NCBI RefSeq assembly: GCF_001940525.2
Contig: NZ_CP019437.1
Span: 2,020,501 to 2,084,500 of the forward strand
DNA length: 64,000 bases
DNA from: Thioclava nitratireducens
Lineage (GTDB): Bacteria; Pseudomonadota; Alphaproteobacteria; Rhodobacterales; Rhodobacteraceae
Direction of reading: 5' to 3'
The position numbers and the translations under genes were made by a program. Shown here in pieces: positions 1 through 12,419 of the stretch. Every line of letters begins with the position of its first letter. Within the stretch, counting starts at the first letter, position 1. Under the pieces are notes generated by a model. The model searched no databases. It saw nothing but the letters and a program-made list of their open reading frames with translations, and had not been told where the DNA came from.

Positions 1-2
1 GG

Positions 3-569
3 GCGGTGGTCGCAAATCACGGATCGTGGCTCGATATCTTTGCGCTCAACGCCTGCCAGCGGGTCTATTTCGTCTCCAAGGCCGAGGTCGCCAAATGGCC
101 TTTCGTCGGCTGGCTCGCGCGGGCCACGGGCACGGTTTTCATCAAGCGCGATCCGCGTGAGGCAAAGACGCAGCAGGGGCTGTTCGAGGATCGCATCCGG
201 GCGGGCCATCACCTGCTGTTCTTCCCCGAGGGCACCTCGACCGATGCGCGCCGGGTGCTGCCCTTCAAGCCGACGCTGTTTCAGGCCTTCTACAGCCATG
301 GGCTGGAGCGCGTGATGCAGATCCAGCCGGTCACCGTGGTCTACACGCCCCCCGCGGGCGAGGACGTGCGGTTCTATGGCTGGTGGGGCGATATGGAGTT
401 CGGGCCGCATCTGATCAAGGTGCTGGCACAGGCGCGGCAGGGCGCGGTCGAAGTGGTGTTCCACGCGCCGCTCTCGGTCTCCGACTATCGCTCGCGCAAG
501 GAGCTTGCATGGGCTGCGGAAAGCGCCGTGCGTCGCGGCTTGCCTTACGAGATCGCACGCGCCCGGTAA
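3..569 (+). CDS. 1-acyl-sn-glycerol-3-phosphate acyltransferase (PlsC family), 5' end missing
   Basis: This is the C-terminal part of a PlsC-type acyltransferase, which transfers an acyl group to lysophosphatidic acid at the inner membrane to make phosphatidic acid. The reading frame is open to the window edge, so the start lies outside. The visible part opens with the acyl-acceptor motif NHGSWLD (NHxSxxD) and has the glycerophosphate-binding FPEGTS motif about 70 residues later, spaced as in the family. The N-terminal membrane anchor is not in view. The 3' end overlaps the convergent RHH gene by about 25 nt. Confidence 0.9.
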   Translation, partial: AVVANHGSWLDIFALNACQRVYFVSKAEVAKWPFVGWLARATGTVFIKRDPREAKTQQGLFEDRIRAGHHLLFFPEGTSTDARRVLPFKPTLFQAFYSHGLERVMQIQPVTVVYTPPAGEDVRFYGWWGDMEFGPHLIKVLAQARQGAVEVVFHAPLSVSDYRSRKELAWAAESAVRRGLPYEIARAR

Positions 570-769
570 TAGGCCAGCACGTAGAGGCGGATTGCCGTGG
601 CAAGGCCCGTCTCGGTGCCGCGATCCACATCAATTTCGGCTGCCAACTCGTTGAGGCCTAATGATTTCTCATGGGCGATATCGCGGAAGGCACGCCAGAA
701 TTCATCCTCCAGCGTGACCGAGGTGCGGTGCCCGCCCAGCGTCAGGGAGCGTTTCTTCGGTCGGCTCAT
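545..769 (-). CDS. Ribbon-helix-helix domain protein
   Basis: A 74-residue basic protein that starts MSRPKKRSLTLGGHRTSV. The short strand-like TSVTLEDEFW segment followed by two helices matches the ribbon-helix-helix fold of small alphaproteobacterial proteins (PF13467-like), which are presumed DNA binders. Its start overlaps the stop of the upstream DUF4169 gene by four bases (ATGA), so the two are translationally coupled. Its end overlaps the convergent acyltransferase. The target is unknown. Confidence 0.8.
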   Translation of the reverse strand: MSRPKKRSLTLGGHRTSVTLEDEFWRAFRDIAHEKSLGLNELAAEIDVDRGTETGLATAIRLYVLAYYRARAIS

Positions 770-948
770 TCGTCGTGCTCGCGCTGATGGCCGTCGAGAT
801 CGCGCCGCTCTTTCGTGGCGCGGCTTTCCTGTAGCGCTTTCTCGGCCTTGCTGCGACCGAATTTCTCAGCATTCACAGAGCCTTGCTCGCGCTTCTTCAC
901 GCGCGCCTGCTGTTTGCGGAACTGGTTGAGATTGGTGACCTTGCTCAT
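766..948 (-). CDS. DUF4169 family small protein
   Basis: A 60-residue, highly charged protein starting MSKVTNLNQFRKQ, the usual opening of the DUF4169 family found next to RHH proteins in Rhodobacterales. It is rich in Lys, Arg and Glu and is predicted helical, with no membrane segment. I chose the ATG at 948; a TTG two codons upstream is in frame but less likely. It forms a two-gene unit with the RHH gene. No function is known for the family. Confidence 0.75.
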   Translation of the reverse strand: MSKVTNLNQFRKQQARVKKREQGSVNAEKFGRSKAEKALQESRATKERRDLDGHQREHDE

Positions 949-1022
949 GAGCAAAGAGTGCCACAGCCGATCGTATCGGAAAAGGGGCTTGGGCGCGCCC
1001 GCATGAGGCGCGCCCGATACAG

Positions 1023-2270
1023 TTACTCGACTTCGACCAGCGCGTGACGCTTCTTGCCCGCGCTCAGCTTCACCGGGGTCTCCAGATCGGCGGCGGTGAA
1101 CATGCGGCCCGGATCGGCGCAGGGCTCGTCATCGACCTTGAGCGCGCCTTCCGCGATCAGCCGCTTGCCGTCCTTACCCGATTTCGCGAGGCCCGAACGC
1201 ACGACGAGCTGCGCGAGGCTGATCCCGTCGCCCAGTTCCTCGAGCGTCAGCGTGAGGGTAGGCAGGTCGTCACCCACGCCGCCCTTCTCGAAGACTTCGC
1301 GCGCGGTTGCCTCGGCAGCATGCGCGGCCTCCCAGCCGTGGCAGAGCGCGGTGACCTCGTTGGCCAGCCGCACCTTCGCCGCGTTGATCTCGGAGCCTTC
1401 CAACGCGCCCAGACGCTCGCATTCCTCGACCGGAAGCTCGGTATAAAGCTTAAGGAAGCGGCCAACATCGGCGTCGGTTGTGTTGCGCCAGAACTGCCAG
1501 AACTCGTAAGGGCTCAGCATGTCCGAGTTCAGCCAGATTGCGCCCGAGGCCGATTTGCCCATCTTCTTGCCGTCCGAGGTTGTCAGAAGCGGCGAGGTCA
1601 GTCCGAAGATCTCCTGATCGAGCACGCGGCGCGTCAGGTCGATCCCGTTGACGATATTCCCCCATTGATCCGAGCCGCCCATCTGCAGCAGGCAACCGTA
1701 GCGGCGGTTCAGCTCGAGGAAGTCATAGGCCTGCAGGATCATGTAGTTGAATTCGAGGAAGCTGAGGCTCTGCTCGCGATCCAGCCGCGATTTCACGCTC
1801 TCGAACGACAGCATCCGGTTGACCGAGAAATGCCGCCCGATATCGCGCAGGAAATCGAGGTAGTTCAGCCCGTCGAGCCATTCCGCGTTGTTGAGCATCA
1901 GCGCCGGCGTCTCGGCCTCGTAATCGAGGTATTTCGCAAACACCTGCTTGATGCCCGCGATATTGTCGTCGATCTGGTCGGGCGTCAGCAGCGGGCGCTC
2001 ATCGGCGCGGAAGGAGGGGTCGCCCACCTTCGTCGTGCCGCCGCCCATCAGGGTGATCGGCTGGTGGCCGGTCTTTTGCAGCCAGCGCAGCATCATGATC
2101 TGGATCAGCGAGCCGACATGCAGCGACTTCGCCGTCGCGTCGAAGCCGATATAACCCGGCACGGTGCCTTTCGCCAAAGCCTCGTCCAGCCCCTGATAAT
2201 CCGTGCAGTCGGCCAGAAAGCCCCGCTCGATCATCACGCGCATGAAGTCTGATTTCGGATGGTAGGTCAT
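1023..2270 (-). CDS. tyrS: Tyrosyl-tRNA synthetase
   Basis: Class I aminoacyl-tRNA synthetase of 415 residues that charges tRNA-Tyr with tyrosine in the cytoplasm. The Rossmann domain carries the HIGH-type signature HVGS near residue 51 and the KMSKS-type loop KMGKS near residue 238. An S4-like RNA-binding domain closes the protein. Length is normal for bacterial TyrRS. It is divergent from anmK, with 59 nt between the two start codons. Confidence 0.97.
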   Translation of the reverse strand: MTYHPKSDFMRVMIERGFLADCTDYQGLDEALAKGTVPGYIGFDATAKSLHVGSLIQIMMLRWLQKTGHQPITLMGGGTTKVGDPSFRADERPLLTPDQIDDNIAGIKQVFAKYLDYEAETPALMLNNAEWLDGLNYLDFLRDIGRHFSVNRMLSFESVKSRLDREQSLSFLEFNYMILQAYDFLELNRRYGCLLQMGGSDQWGNIVNGIDLTRRVLDQEIFGLTSPLLTTSDGKKMGKSASGAIWLNSDMLSPYEFWQFWRNTTDADVGRFLKLYTELPVEECERLGALEGSEINAAKVRLANEVTALCHGWEAAHAAEATAREVFEKGGVGDDLPTLTLTLEELGDGISLAQLVVRSGLAKSGKDGKRLIAEGALKVDDEPCADPGRMFTAADLETPVKLSAGKKRHALVEVE

Positions 2271-2329
2271 CGTGCTTGTTCCTTTCGTCTGAGCGTGCGT
2301 ATATCGGGGCAGGCGACGAGAGGGAAGCC

Positions 2330-3439
2330 ATGTTGAAATCCGGGCCGGTCTGGGCGGTTGGCGCCATGTCGGGCACGTCCTTGGACGGGGTGGACGCGGC
2401 GCTCGTGTTGACCGACGGAACCCGCATTCTCGATTTCGGCCGCAGCGACTACCGCCCCTATACCGAGGCCGAGCGCGCGACGCTCCATGCAGCCCTCGGG
2501 CGCTGGCCCGGCGAGGCCGGGGTGGAGGAGGCCTGCGAGGTGGTCGAAACCGCCCATGCCGAACTGCTCAGCGGCTTCGGAGAGGCGCAGCTCGTGGGGT
2601 TTCACGGCCAGACGCTCGCCCACGATCCCTATGGGATGCAGGGCCCGCGCCGCACCCATCAGGCCGGCGACGGCTCGGTCCTGGCCGAGGTGCTGTCGCG
2701 CCCGGTGGTCTGGGATTTCCGCTCCACCGATGTCGAGATGGGCGGGCAGGGCGCGCCGCTCGCGCCCTTCTTCCACTTTGCCTGCGCGAAATACGCCAAG
2801 CTCGATGCGCCGGCGGTGTTTCTGAACCTCGGCGGCGTCGGCAATGTGACCTGGGTCGATCCGCGCCAACCCTCGGCAGAGGTGCCGGGCGCGGTTCTGG
2901 CCTTTGACACCGGCCCCGCCAACGCACCGATCAACGATCTGATGCGGCTCAGGCGCGAGGCGGAGTTCGATGCGGGCGGAGAGCTGGCGCTGACGGGCCG
3001 CGTTGACGAGGCAGCGGTCGAGGCCTTCTTGACGCATCCCTATTTCCTGAAGATGCCGCCGAAGTCGCTCGACCGGAACGATTTCCATGACGTCCTGTCC
3101 CGTGTGGCCGCGCTGGAAGACGCGGATGCGGCAGCCACGCTTACCGCCTGTGCGGCAGCCTCGGTCGCGCGGGCGGGGGAGCATTACCCGACCGCGCCCT
3201 CGGCGATCTATGTATGCGGCGGCGGGCGGCTCAACACCGCGCTGATGGTGGCTTTGCAGCGGCGCATGAACGTGCCAGTGCAGCCGATCGAGGATATCGG
3301 GCTCGATGGCGACATGCTGGAGGCGCAGGCCTTCGCCTATCTCGCGGTGCGGGTGGCGCGTGGCATGGCAACCTCTGGGCCCTCGACGACCGGGGTGTCG
3401 GCGCTGATCGGCGGCGGCAAGGTCTCGCGCCCCGGCTAA
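2330..3439 (+). CDS. anmK: Anhydro-N-acetylmuramic acid kinase
   Basis: A 369-residue sugar kinase that phosphorylates 1,6-anhydro-MurNAc while opening the anhydro ring, a step in peptidoglycan recycling. The N-terminal phosphate-binding motif [13 protein letters not shown] is diagnostic, and the [11 protein letters not shown] motif near the middle also fits. The ATG at 2330 has a good purine-rich RBS (GAGAGGGA) six bases upstream; an in-frame upstream start lacks one. Divergent from tyrS, an arrangement common in Rhodobacterales. Confidence 0.95.
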   Translation: MLKSGPVWAVGAMSGTSLDGVDAALVLTDGTRILDFGRSDYRPYTEAERATLHAALGRWPGEAGVEEACEVVETAHAELLSGFGEAQLVGFHGQTLAHDPYGMQGPRRTHQAGDGSVLAEVLSRPVVWDFRSTDVEMGGQGAPLAPFFHFACAKYAKLDAPAVFLNLGGVGNVTWVDPRQPSAEVPGAVLAFDTGPANAPINDLMRLRREAEFDAGGELALTGRVDEAAVEAFLTHPYFLKMPPKSLDRNDFHDVLSRVAALEDADAAATLTACAAASVARAGEHYPTAPSAIYVCGGGRLNTALMVALQRRMNVPVQPIEDIGLDGDMLEAQAFAYLAVRVARGMATSGPSTTGVSALIGGGKVSRPG

Positions 3440-3517
3440 ATTCGCATCACTTGACGCTGATCATGCCGCGCCGCGGCGGACGGCGCTAGGATCGGCCTCA
3501 TTGAAGAGGGTAGTCCG

Positions 3518-3964
3518 ATGTCTGAAACTCCAACCGATCCCTGTCCGACGCCGCAGGCGCGCAAGCAGGCCCCGTTCTCGAACCGGGCCGCCGCGGTCTT
3601 CCTTGCGGGGCTCAGCTTCGTCGTCATGGTCATCTCCGGCCTCGTCGTCAGCATTGCGCCCTCGGGCCGGGTTGCGCGGGATATCGACTGGTCGCTCCTC
3701 GCGCTCGACCGCGCCGACTGGGAGCTTTTGCACCTCGCGATGGGGGTGCTCTTCGTCTTCGCCGGGGTCTGGCACATCAAGCTACACTGGCCGGTGATCC
3801 GCAACCTGCTGTGGTCCGCGGCGGCGCAAACGCTGTGTCACAGGCGCGAATTGGCGCTGGCGGTGGGGCTCGTGGCCGCGGTGATCGTGCTGACGCTGCT
3901 CTGGTGGCCGCCTGTCAGCTGGCTCGATCAACTCTCGCGTTGGGCGAGCATCGGTCTCTGGTGA
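3518..3964 (+). CDS. DUF4405 membrane protein (cytochrome b-like fold)
   Basis: A 148-residue protein with about three hydrophobic helices after a 25-residue polar N-terminus. The second helix region carries His residues (LLHLAMG and GVWHIKLHW) arranged as in DUF4405 proteins, which resemble heme-binding cytochrome b561 helices. Role is unknown; electron transfer is a guess. A GAAGAGGG sequence precedes the ATG. It ends directly beside the convergent cupin gene. Confidence 0.7.
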   Translation: MSETPTDPCPTPQARKQAPFSNRAAAVFLAGLSFVVMVISGLVVSIAPSGRVARDIDWSLLALDRADWELLHLAMGVLFVFAGVWHIKLHWPVIRNLLWSAAAQTLCHRRELALAVGLVAAVIVLTLLWWPPVSWLDQLSRWASIGLW

Positions 3965-4393
3965 TCAACGGGGGATGTCGAAACCGGGCGGGGCCAGTTC
4001 GAACCCCTCGAAGCGAAAGCCCGGCGAGACTGTGCAGCTGACAAGGCTCCACGCCCCGGTCGAGCGCGCGGATTGCCACTGGCCCGCGGGCACGATCCCC
4101 TGCGGTTGATCGCCGCCGATCACGTCGGGGCCCAACAGCAATTCCAGCACCGGTCCCGCCTCCTGCGGCGCGATATCGAGCTGCACCGGCGCGCCTGCGT
4201 GGAAATGCCAGATTTCGGTCGCGTCCACCCGGTGCCAGTGGCTGCGCTCGCCCGCCTTGAGCAGGAAATAGATGCAGGTGCCCGAAGGACGCGCGCCGTC
4301 TGCGGCTTCGGCCTCCCAGGTTTGGCGGTAATGCCCGCCTTCGGGATGCGGCACGAGGCCTAGGGCCTCAATGATCGCGTCGGCCTCGCTCAT
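3965..4393 (-). CDS. Cupin superfamily DUF985 protein
   Basis: A 142-residue single-domain cupin. The HPEGGHYRQTW opening and the later SHWHRVDATEIWHFHAG segment are characteristic of the DUF985 family; the histidines could bind a metal. I chose the ATG at 4393 because AAGGAG lies eight bases upstream and the codon overlaps the stop of the dehalogenase gene (ATGA), indicating a coupled pair. The substrate is not known. Confidence 0.82.
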   Translation of the reverse strand: MSEADAIIEALGLVPHPEGGHYRQTWEAEAADGARPSGTCIYFLLKAGERSHWHRVDATEIWHFHAGAPVQLDIAPQEAGPVLELLLGPDVIGGDQPQGIVPAGQWQSARSTGAWSLVSCTVSPGFRFEGFELAPPGFDIPR

Positions 4394-5064
4394 GCGAAGA
4401 GCTCCTTGGCGAGCGTCTCGAAATCGGGCGCGATCGCGTCCCATTCCTCGCTCGGCACAAGGTCCTTGTCCTGAGCAGGCCCGTATTCGGTCGGGCGCGG
4501 TACGAAAGCGGTCTTTAGCCCCAGCGCCCGGGCTGCCGAGAGATCATCATTATGCGCGGCCACCATCATCACCTCTTCGGGCGGCAGACGCAGCGCGGCG
4601 CAGGAGGCCAGATAGACCTCCGGCTTCGGCTTGTAGTCGCGGGCGATATCCGCGCCGAGGATGCAATCCCACGGCAGCCCCGCGTGGCGCGCAAGCCGTG
4701 TCATCAGCGCGATGGACCCGTTGGAACATGGCGCGATGATCGCATGGCGCCTCAGCGCGTGAAGGCCGCTGACCACGTCGGGCCACGGGTTCAGCCGCTC
4801 CCAGACATGCGACAGGCTATCGGGTGCCGAGACCGCGAAGCGCTTGGCTACCCGGTGCAGGTTCTCGCGATGCAGATCGTCGAGCGCCACATAGCCGCGC
4901 CCGCCGTCGCGAATGCGCCGCATCGCAGGATCGTATTCGCCACGCCACGCATCGGCGAAAGCAAGGGAATCGATCCCGGGAAAGGCAGTTTCCACCTCAC
5001 GCGCGACGGAGTTCCTCCAATCGACACAGGTGCCGAACACATCGAAAATCAGAGCCTTGATCAT
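4390..5064 (-). CDS. Haloacid dehalogenase, type II
   Basis: A 224-residue HAD-superfamily hydrolase most like (S)-2-haloacid dehalogenases, which replace halide by hydroxyl on 2-halocarboxylic acids. The nucleophile motif is DVFGTCVDW at the N-terminus, the substrate/Ser motif is CSNGS in the middle, followed by the Lys in DYKPKPEVY and the MMVAAHNDDLSAA acidic motif. The ATG at 5064 starts the domain exactly; the upstream extension is not conserved-looking. Co-transcribed with the downstream cupin. Confidence 0.85.
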   Translation of the reverse strand: MIKALIFDVFGTCVDWRNSVAREVETAFPGIDSLAFADAWRGEYDPAMRRIRDGGRGYVALDDLHRENLHRVAKRFAVSAPDSLSHVWERLNPWPDVVSGLHALRRHAIIAPCSNGSIALMTRLARHAGLPWDCILGADIARDYKPKPEVYLASCAALRLPPEEVMMVAAHNDDLSAARALGLKTAFVPRPTEYGPAQDKDLVPSEEWDAIAPDFETLAKELFA

Positions 5065-5143
5065 GGCCCGACAGTGACGCGGATCAGGGCGCAACGCAAT
5101 CGCCCCTTCGGCTTGGCCCAAATATCCTCGCCGAAGGCGAAAC

Positions 5144-5178
5144 GAAAACCCCCGGCGAAGCGCGTGCTCCGCCGGGGG
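5144..5178 (-). terminator. Rho-independent terminator of eno
   Basis: Read on the minus strand, a 9-bp GC-rich stem (arms 5149-5157 and 5170-5178) is followed by TTTTCGTTT. It lies about 27 nt beyond the enolase stop. Confidence 0.88.
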
Positions 5179-5204
5179 CCTGGGTGTCTCACGTCAAGAC
5201 GCGC

Positions 5205-8266
<3,062 letters not shown>

Positions 8267-8293
8267 TTTTCTGAGTGCCTTACAGGGTGATCT

Positions 8294-9724
8294 TCATGTC
8301 CCGCAGAAGGTCCGGAAGACCCGTTCGTCGGGCTTCGGGGCGTCTTCATACGAGGCGTAACGCGGATCTTCCGCATAGGGGTCCGCCAGCGCCTCCATAA
8401 GCCTGTGGAGCGGACCGTCATCACCATCGACCGCGGCCGCGATCATCTCCTCGACCCGGTGGTTGCGCGGAATGCGCAGCGGGTTCGCCATCTCCATGAC
8501 GGCGCGCGGATCGTCTTCGCTCGCGATCCGCTTCTCCCATCCCTCGCGCCAGAGATCGAATGCCATCGGCTCTGTGAACTCTTGACCCGCCGTCTTAGGA
8601 TCGCGCCGCAACGCGCTGAAGACACGCGTGAAATCGGCTTTTTCGGTCGCCATGCGGTTCAACAGGTCCTCGATGAGCGGCAGGTCTTCCTCGGTCGCCT
8701 CAGCGAGGCCGATCTTGCGGCCCATCAGCCGCAGCCATTCGCCCTGATAGACGCCGATGAAGCTGTCGACGGCGGCACTCGCCCGTTCGATCGCCGCATC
8801 GTCGTCGCCGATCAGCGGCATCAGGCAGGTCGCGAATTGCGCAAGGTTCCAGACCGCCACTTGCGGCTGGCGCGCATAGGCGTAGCGGCCCTGTTGGTCG
8901 ATGGAGGAGAAGACCCGCCCCGGATGGTAATGGTCCATGAAGGCGCAGGGGCCATAGTCGATCGTCTCGCCCGACAGCGCCATGTTGTCGGTGTTCATCA
9001 CGCCATGAATGAAGCCGAGCGCCATCCATTTCGCGACGAGCTCGCCCTGCTTCGCCGCTACCGCACGCAGGACTTCGAGCGGAGTCTCACATTCCGGATA
9101 ATGTCTATCTATCAACGTGGTGAGGAGAGTTCTTAATCCATCGCGATCATTGCGCGCCGCGAAATACTGGAAGGTGCCGACGCGGATATGGCTGCGCGCG
9201 ACGCGGGTCAGGATCGCCCCGGGACGCCCCGAGGCATCGCGCACAACGGTTTCGCCCGTCCGCACGGCGGCGAGCGCGCGCGTCGTCGGCACGCCAAGCT
9301 TCGCCATCGCTTCGCTCAGGACATATTCGCGCAACACCGGACCGAGCCACGCCCGCCCGTCAGAGCGGCCACGCGAAAACGCGGTGCGCCCGGCGCCTTT
9401 CAGTTGCAGATCGAAGCGCAGGCCATCGGGCGCGACCACTTCACCCAGCAGCACAGCACGCCCATCGCCCAGACGCGGCACGAAGCCACCGAACTGGTGA
9501 CCCGCATAGGCCTGCGCGATCGGCTCCGCGCCCTCGGGCATCGTGTTGCCGGCCAGCATCTCGAGCCCTTGGGGGCCCTCCAGCCAATCGGCATCCAGGC
9601 CGAGACGGTCGGCAAGGTCGCGGTTCAGCAGCACCAGTTCCGGCGCTTTCACCGGTTGGGGCGGCTGACGCTCGAAGAACGTGTCGGGCAGGCGGGCATA
9701 GCTGTTGTCGAAGGGAATGGTCAT
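8294..9724 (-). CDS. selO: SelO-type protein adenylyltransferase (YdiU family)
   Basis: A 476-residue pseudokinase-fold enzyme that transfers AMP to protein hydroxyls; in other bacteria SelO is tied to redox stress. The opening NSYARLPDTFF, the AYAGHQFGGFVPRLGDGRA segment and the GVMNTDNMALSGETIDYGP region are highly typical. The C-terminus ends in a Cys three residues from the stop, where some homologues have selenocysteine. It is on the same strand as the EEP gene, with 27 nt between them. Confidence 0.95.
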   Translation of the reverse strand: MTIPFDNSYARLPDTFFERQPPQPVKAPELVLLNRDLADRLGLDADWLEGPQGLEMLAGNTMPEGAEPIAQAYAGHQFGGFVPRLGDGRAVLLGEVVAPDGLRFDLQLKGAGRTAFSRGRSDGRAWLGPVLREYVLSEAMAKLGVPTTRALAAVRTGETVVRDASGRPGAILTRVARSHIRVGTFQYFAARNDRDGLRTLLTTLIDRHYPECETPLEVLRAVAAKQGELVAKWMALGFIHGVMNTDNMALSGETIDYGPCAFMDHYHPGRVFSSIDQQGRYAYARQPQVAVWNLAQFATCLMPLIGDDDAAIERASAAVDSFIGVYQGEWLRLMGRKIGLAEATEEDLPLIEDLLNRMATEKADFTRVFSALRRDPKTAGQEFTEPMAFDLWREGWEKRIASEDDPRAVMEMANPLRIPRNHRVEEMIAAAVDGDDGPLHRLMEALADPYAEDPRYASYEDAPKPDERVFRTFCGT

Positions 9725-9793
9725 GGCGTCTCCTTACCTCCCTATCTAAGCCTTGCGCCCTTCAATCCAATCCCCGTTGGCTGTCAGCGGCCT

Positions 9794-10903
9794 TCAATGT
9801 TCCATGTCCGGCAGACCTTCGCGCGACAGCAGCACCGCGAGCGGACGCAGACGCGGGCTTTGCGAACAGATGATCATCAGCGCCACCATGATCGGCACGG
9901 CGAGGAACATCCCCGGAAGCCCCCAGACCGCGCCCCAGAAGGCGAGCGAGATGATGATCCCGAAGCTCGACAGCCGCAGCGCATGGCCCATCAGCATCGG
10001 GTCGATCACGTTGCCGATCACGAATTGCAGGATGCCGACCGCGACGAGCACCGTGCCCGCCGTGTAGGGGTTCTGGGTCAGCACATAGACCGCGAGCGTC
10101 GCGATAACCGTCGCGATGATCGAGCCGATCGAGGGGATGAAGTTCAGTGCGAAGGTGATGATCGCGACCGGGAGCGCCAAGTCGAAGCCGCCCACGGTGA
10201 AGACGCCGTAGACCGCGATGGCCGTGACGGCGCTGACGATGGCTTTGACCAGCAGATAGTGGTTCACCCGGCGCATGATCGTGCCGACCATTCGCGCGAT
10301 CCGCTCTGCGCTGGCGCGATCCCCCATCAGCGAGTTCAGCTTCGCGTCGAACCAGATACGCTCGGCGAACAGGAAGCCCACGAACAGAATGATCAGGATC
10401 GTGGCCGAAAGCAGGTTCGAGGCCTGACCCGCCAGGGTGGTCAGATACCCTGCGACCTGAATGCTCTGCATCGATTCCAGCACCGATTGCTCAACCTCGG
10501 GGCCCATCCAGCCGAAGAGTTGCGCGATCGCCTGCTGCGCGGGGCCCGCATAGTTCAGCACCATCGTCACGACGGTGTTCACCTGCGAGATCAGCACCGC
10601 GCTCAGCGTGAGCAGCCCGCCCGCGATCAGCGCCAGTGCCACCAGCGACGCCAGACGCGGCGGGATCGAGACCGGCCCGATCCGGAGCCGCCCGACCGCA
10701 TTGATCGCCTCGGAGGTCAGCGAGAACAGGATGATCGCGATGGCCAGAGAGATCAGGATGAATTTCGCCTGCACCATCAGGAACAGCGCCAGCGCGAAGG
10801 CGATGATGCCGAGAAGCACGTTGGTGAGCGCGCGCGGCTCGAATGCGCGCCCATCGATCAGGGCGGGGCGGCCCTCATCGGGAGTGTCCTTCATCTTCAT
10901 CAT
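9794..10903 (-). CDS. AI-2E family transporter (PerM-like)
   Basis: A 369-residue integral membrane protein of the AI-2E/PerM exporter family: two to three N-terminal helices, a long amphipathic middle region, then paired helices including the FALNFIPSIGSIIATV segment and the DPMLMGHALRLS motif typical of the family. The reading frame is open much further upstream through the tRNA gene, but AGGAAG abuts the ATGs at 10903/10900, which I take as the start (10900 has better spacing). Substrate unknown. Confidence 0.88.
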   Translation of the reverse strand: MMKMKDTPDEGRPALIDGRAFEPRALTNVLLGIIAFALALFLMVQAKFILISLAIAIILFSLTSEAINAVGRLRIGPVSIPPRLASLVALALIAGGLLTLSAVLISQVNTVVTMVLNYAGPAQQAIAQLFGWMGPEVEQSVLESMQSIQVAGYLTTLAGQASNLLSATILIILFVGFLFAERIWFDAKLNSLMGDRASAERIARMVGTIMRRVNHYLLVKAIVSAVTAIAVYGVFTVGGFDLALPVAIITFALNFIPSIGSIIATVIATLAVYVLTQNPYTAGTVLVAVGILQFVIGNVIDPMLMGHALRLSSFGIIISLAFWGAVWGLPGMFLAVPIMVALMIICSQSPRLRPLAVLLSREGLPDMEH

Positions 10904-11073
10904 CTTCCTGTGCCTGCCCCTGACGGGGGCGTAACCTGATTTTCTTATGCTAGGAGCCACCGGGCAGGCGCGCAAGCGCCGAACCCGCGTGTTTTCAGGG
11001 CTTTTTAATGTCCTTCGCATTATTCCGGATCGGCTCTTGCATCCCTCCCGGATTTGCGGATAAACCCGCCGGC

Positions 11074-11163
11074 GGAGCGGTGGCCGAGTGGTCGAAGGCG
11101 CACGCCTGGAAAGTGTGTAGGCGGGAAACCGTCTCGAGGGTTCGAATCCCTTCCGCTCCGCCA
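11074..11163 (+). tRNA. tRNA-Ser (anticodon GGA)
   Basis: A 90-nt class II tRNA with a complete cloverleaf. The acceptor stem GGAGCGG pairs with CCGCTCC, the anticodon loop contains GGA, a long variable arm follows, the T arm has GGTTCGAATCC, and CCA is encoded at the end. It reads UCC/UCU serine codons. Confidence 0.97.
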
Positions 11164-11755
11164 TTACCCCCTTTCAAGCCCCTGTTTTCAAGCGCCTAGC
11201 GAGGCTTTGCGCCGCAGTTTACGCTGCGCCGCGCGAGCCCGATCCCTCGCTTCGCGGGGGCCAGCGTCGACTCGCGCGTCATGGACGGGCGGGACGATGT
11301 TTGTGGTGAACGCTTCGCTGCAGAAGGCGCTGCAGTTCTGCTGATCCAGTTGGCGGGACTTGATTCAGCGGTCGGGACGGAGCCGATGACGTTTTTCCTG
11401 GCCAGCCATTGTCGGTGCATTCGAAGCGCGCCTTTCGCCGATGGCCCGTTGCGTTCTTTGCAATGCGCTCCGATCCGTCCCGTGCGCTGTGCGCAGTTTG
11501 TTCCGGGCGATGCCGGACATGGTCGAATGTCTCGAAACGCCGCGCCGTCCCGTTCCTTCATCTCCGAGAAACCAAGGTTTACGCAGGTTTGCACGTTTTC
11601 GTGATTTCGGGACTGCGGAGGGCGCTCGGGCGCCAATTTCGCAGAACCCTATAAGTTCTCATAGGTTGCGAGCTTTCGGTGCCGTGACATGAAATGCGCG
11701 TGATCGGTTCGTGTGCTTGGGCCGTGACAAAACACCAAAAAATCGGGGTATTCTC
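11164..11755. other. Gene-free stretch between tRNA-Ser and the lipoprotein gene
   Basis: About 590 nt with only scattered, mutually overlapping short frames lacking RBS or domain resemblance. A weak hairpin around 11650-11675 (ACCCTAT/ATAGGTT) is visible. Being downstream of a tRNA gene, it might be the scar of an old integration, but I see no integrase or att repeat. Confidence 0.5.
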
Positions 11756-12340
11756 ATGACATTCAAACTCGCGCTCGCGGCGTCAGCCGCCTGTCTTGCG
11801 CTGGCTGCCTGCAACAGCAGCAACGGGTCTTCCGGGGCCTTGACCTCGGCAGAGGCCCAAAACGTCGATGCAACCTATTCCGACTACGCGGACAGGATCG
11901 GTACGGGCGACCTGAAGACGACCGCGCCGACGGGGCAGGCGTCGATGTCGGGCTTTATGGGCGTCAGCAACGTCAATCCCGACGACCCGACCACGACCGT
12001 GATGGGGGAACTGGCGATGGATGTCGATTTTGGCGCGGGAACGCTGACCGGCAAGGGAACGAACTTCGGCATCTACAGCGGCGACGTCCTGACGAAAGAA
12101 GCCAATGTGACGGGCTCGCTCGACGTTGCGGGCACGGTTTCCGGCTCGACCATGGTCGCGACCGCGACGGGCACGATGTCGGATGGCAGCTCTCCGGGCG
12201 CAGATTTCGCTCTGGATATGAACGGCAGCTTCTATGACGACGGGGGGACGCTCACCGCCGTGGGTGACGTCTCCGGCACGTTGACCGACGGCACTGATGT
12301 CCGCAACGTCGACGGCAATTATTACGCCACCGAGAATTGA
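11756..12340 (+). CDS. Surface-exposed lipoprotein, TbpB-barrel-like (SLAM substrate candidate)
   Basis: A 194-residue predicted lipoprotein. The signal peptide ends in a lipobox LAAC with Cys19 as the lipidation site. The mature part is low in Cys and rich in Gly, Thr, Asp and Ser, with alternating strand patterns (GELAMDVDFGAGTLTGKGTNF, GTMSDGSS) as in the eight-stranded TbpB-type barrel lipoproteins. The adjacent downstream gene encodes a SLAM translocon, whose substrates are usually encoded next door. Function of this cargo is unknown. The ATG at 11756 is preferred because it opens the signal peptide. Confidence 0.78.
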   Translation: MTFKLALAASAACLALAACNSSNGSSGALTSAEAQNVDATYSDYADRIGTGDLKTTAPTGQASMSGFMGVSNVNPDDPTTTVMGELAMDVDFGAGTLTGKGTNFGIYSGDVLTKEANVTGSLDVAGTVSGSTMVATATGTMSDGSSPGADFALDMNGSFYDDGGTLTAVGDVSGTLTDGTDVRNVDGNYYATEN

Positions 12341-12362
12341 GGCGGGGCTTTTCCTGCACAGG

Positions 12363-12388
12363 CCGGGCGTTCTGCGCCCGGTCTCTTT
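12363..12388 (+). terminator. Hairpin with short T tract between lipoprotein and SLAM genes
   Basis: Arms CCGGGCG (12363-12369) and CGCCCGG (12375-12381) around a 5-nt loop are followed by TCTCTTT. It probably terminates part of the transcription after the lipoprotein gene, so that cargo is made in excess over the translocon. Confidence 0.65.
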
Positions 12389-12419
12389 CCGTCTCGCCGA
12401 GAGGCAAACGACAAGCGCG

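Noticed and set aside
1044..2252. Long plus-strand open frame of 402 codons
   Set aside because: Exact antisense of tyrS; no RBS, and its composition mirrors high-GC codon use of the real gene.
9188..10939. 583-codon plus-strand open frame
   Set aside because: Antisense of selO and the AI-2E transporter; Arg/His/Asp-rich shadow, no domain.
10904..11177. Protein-like minus-strand frames over tRNA-Ser(GGA)
   Set aside because: They are the familiar artefact of translating a tRNA-Ser gene in antisense; the tRNA cloverleaf explains the sequence.
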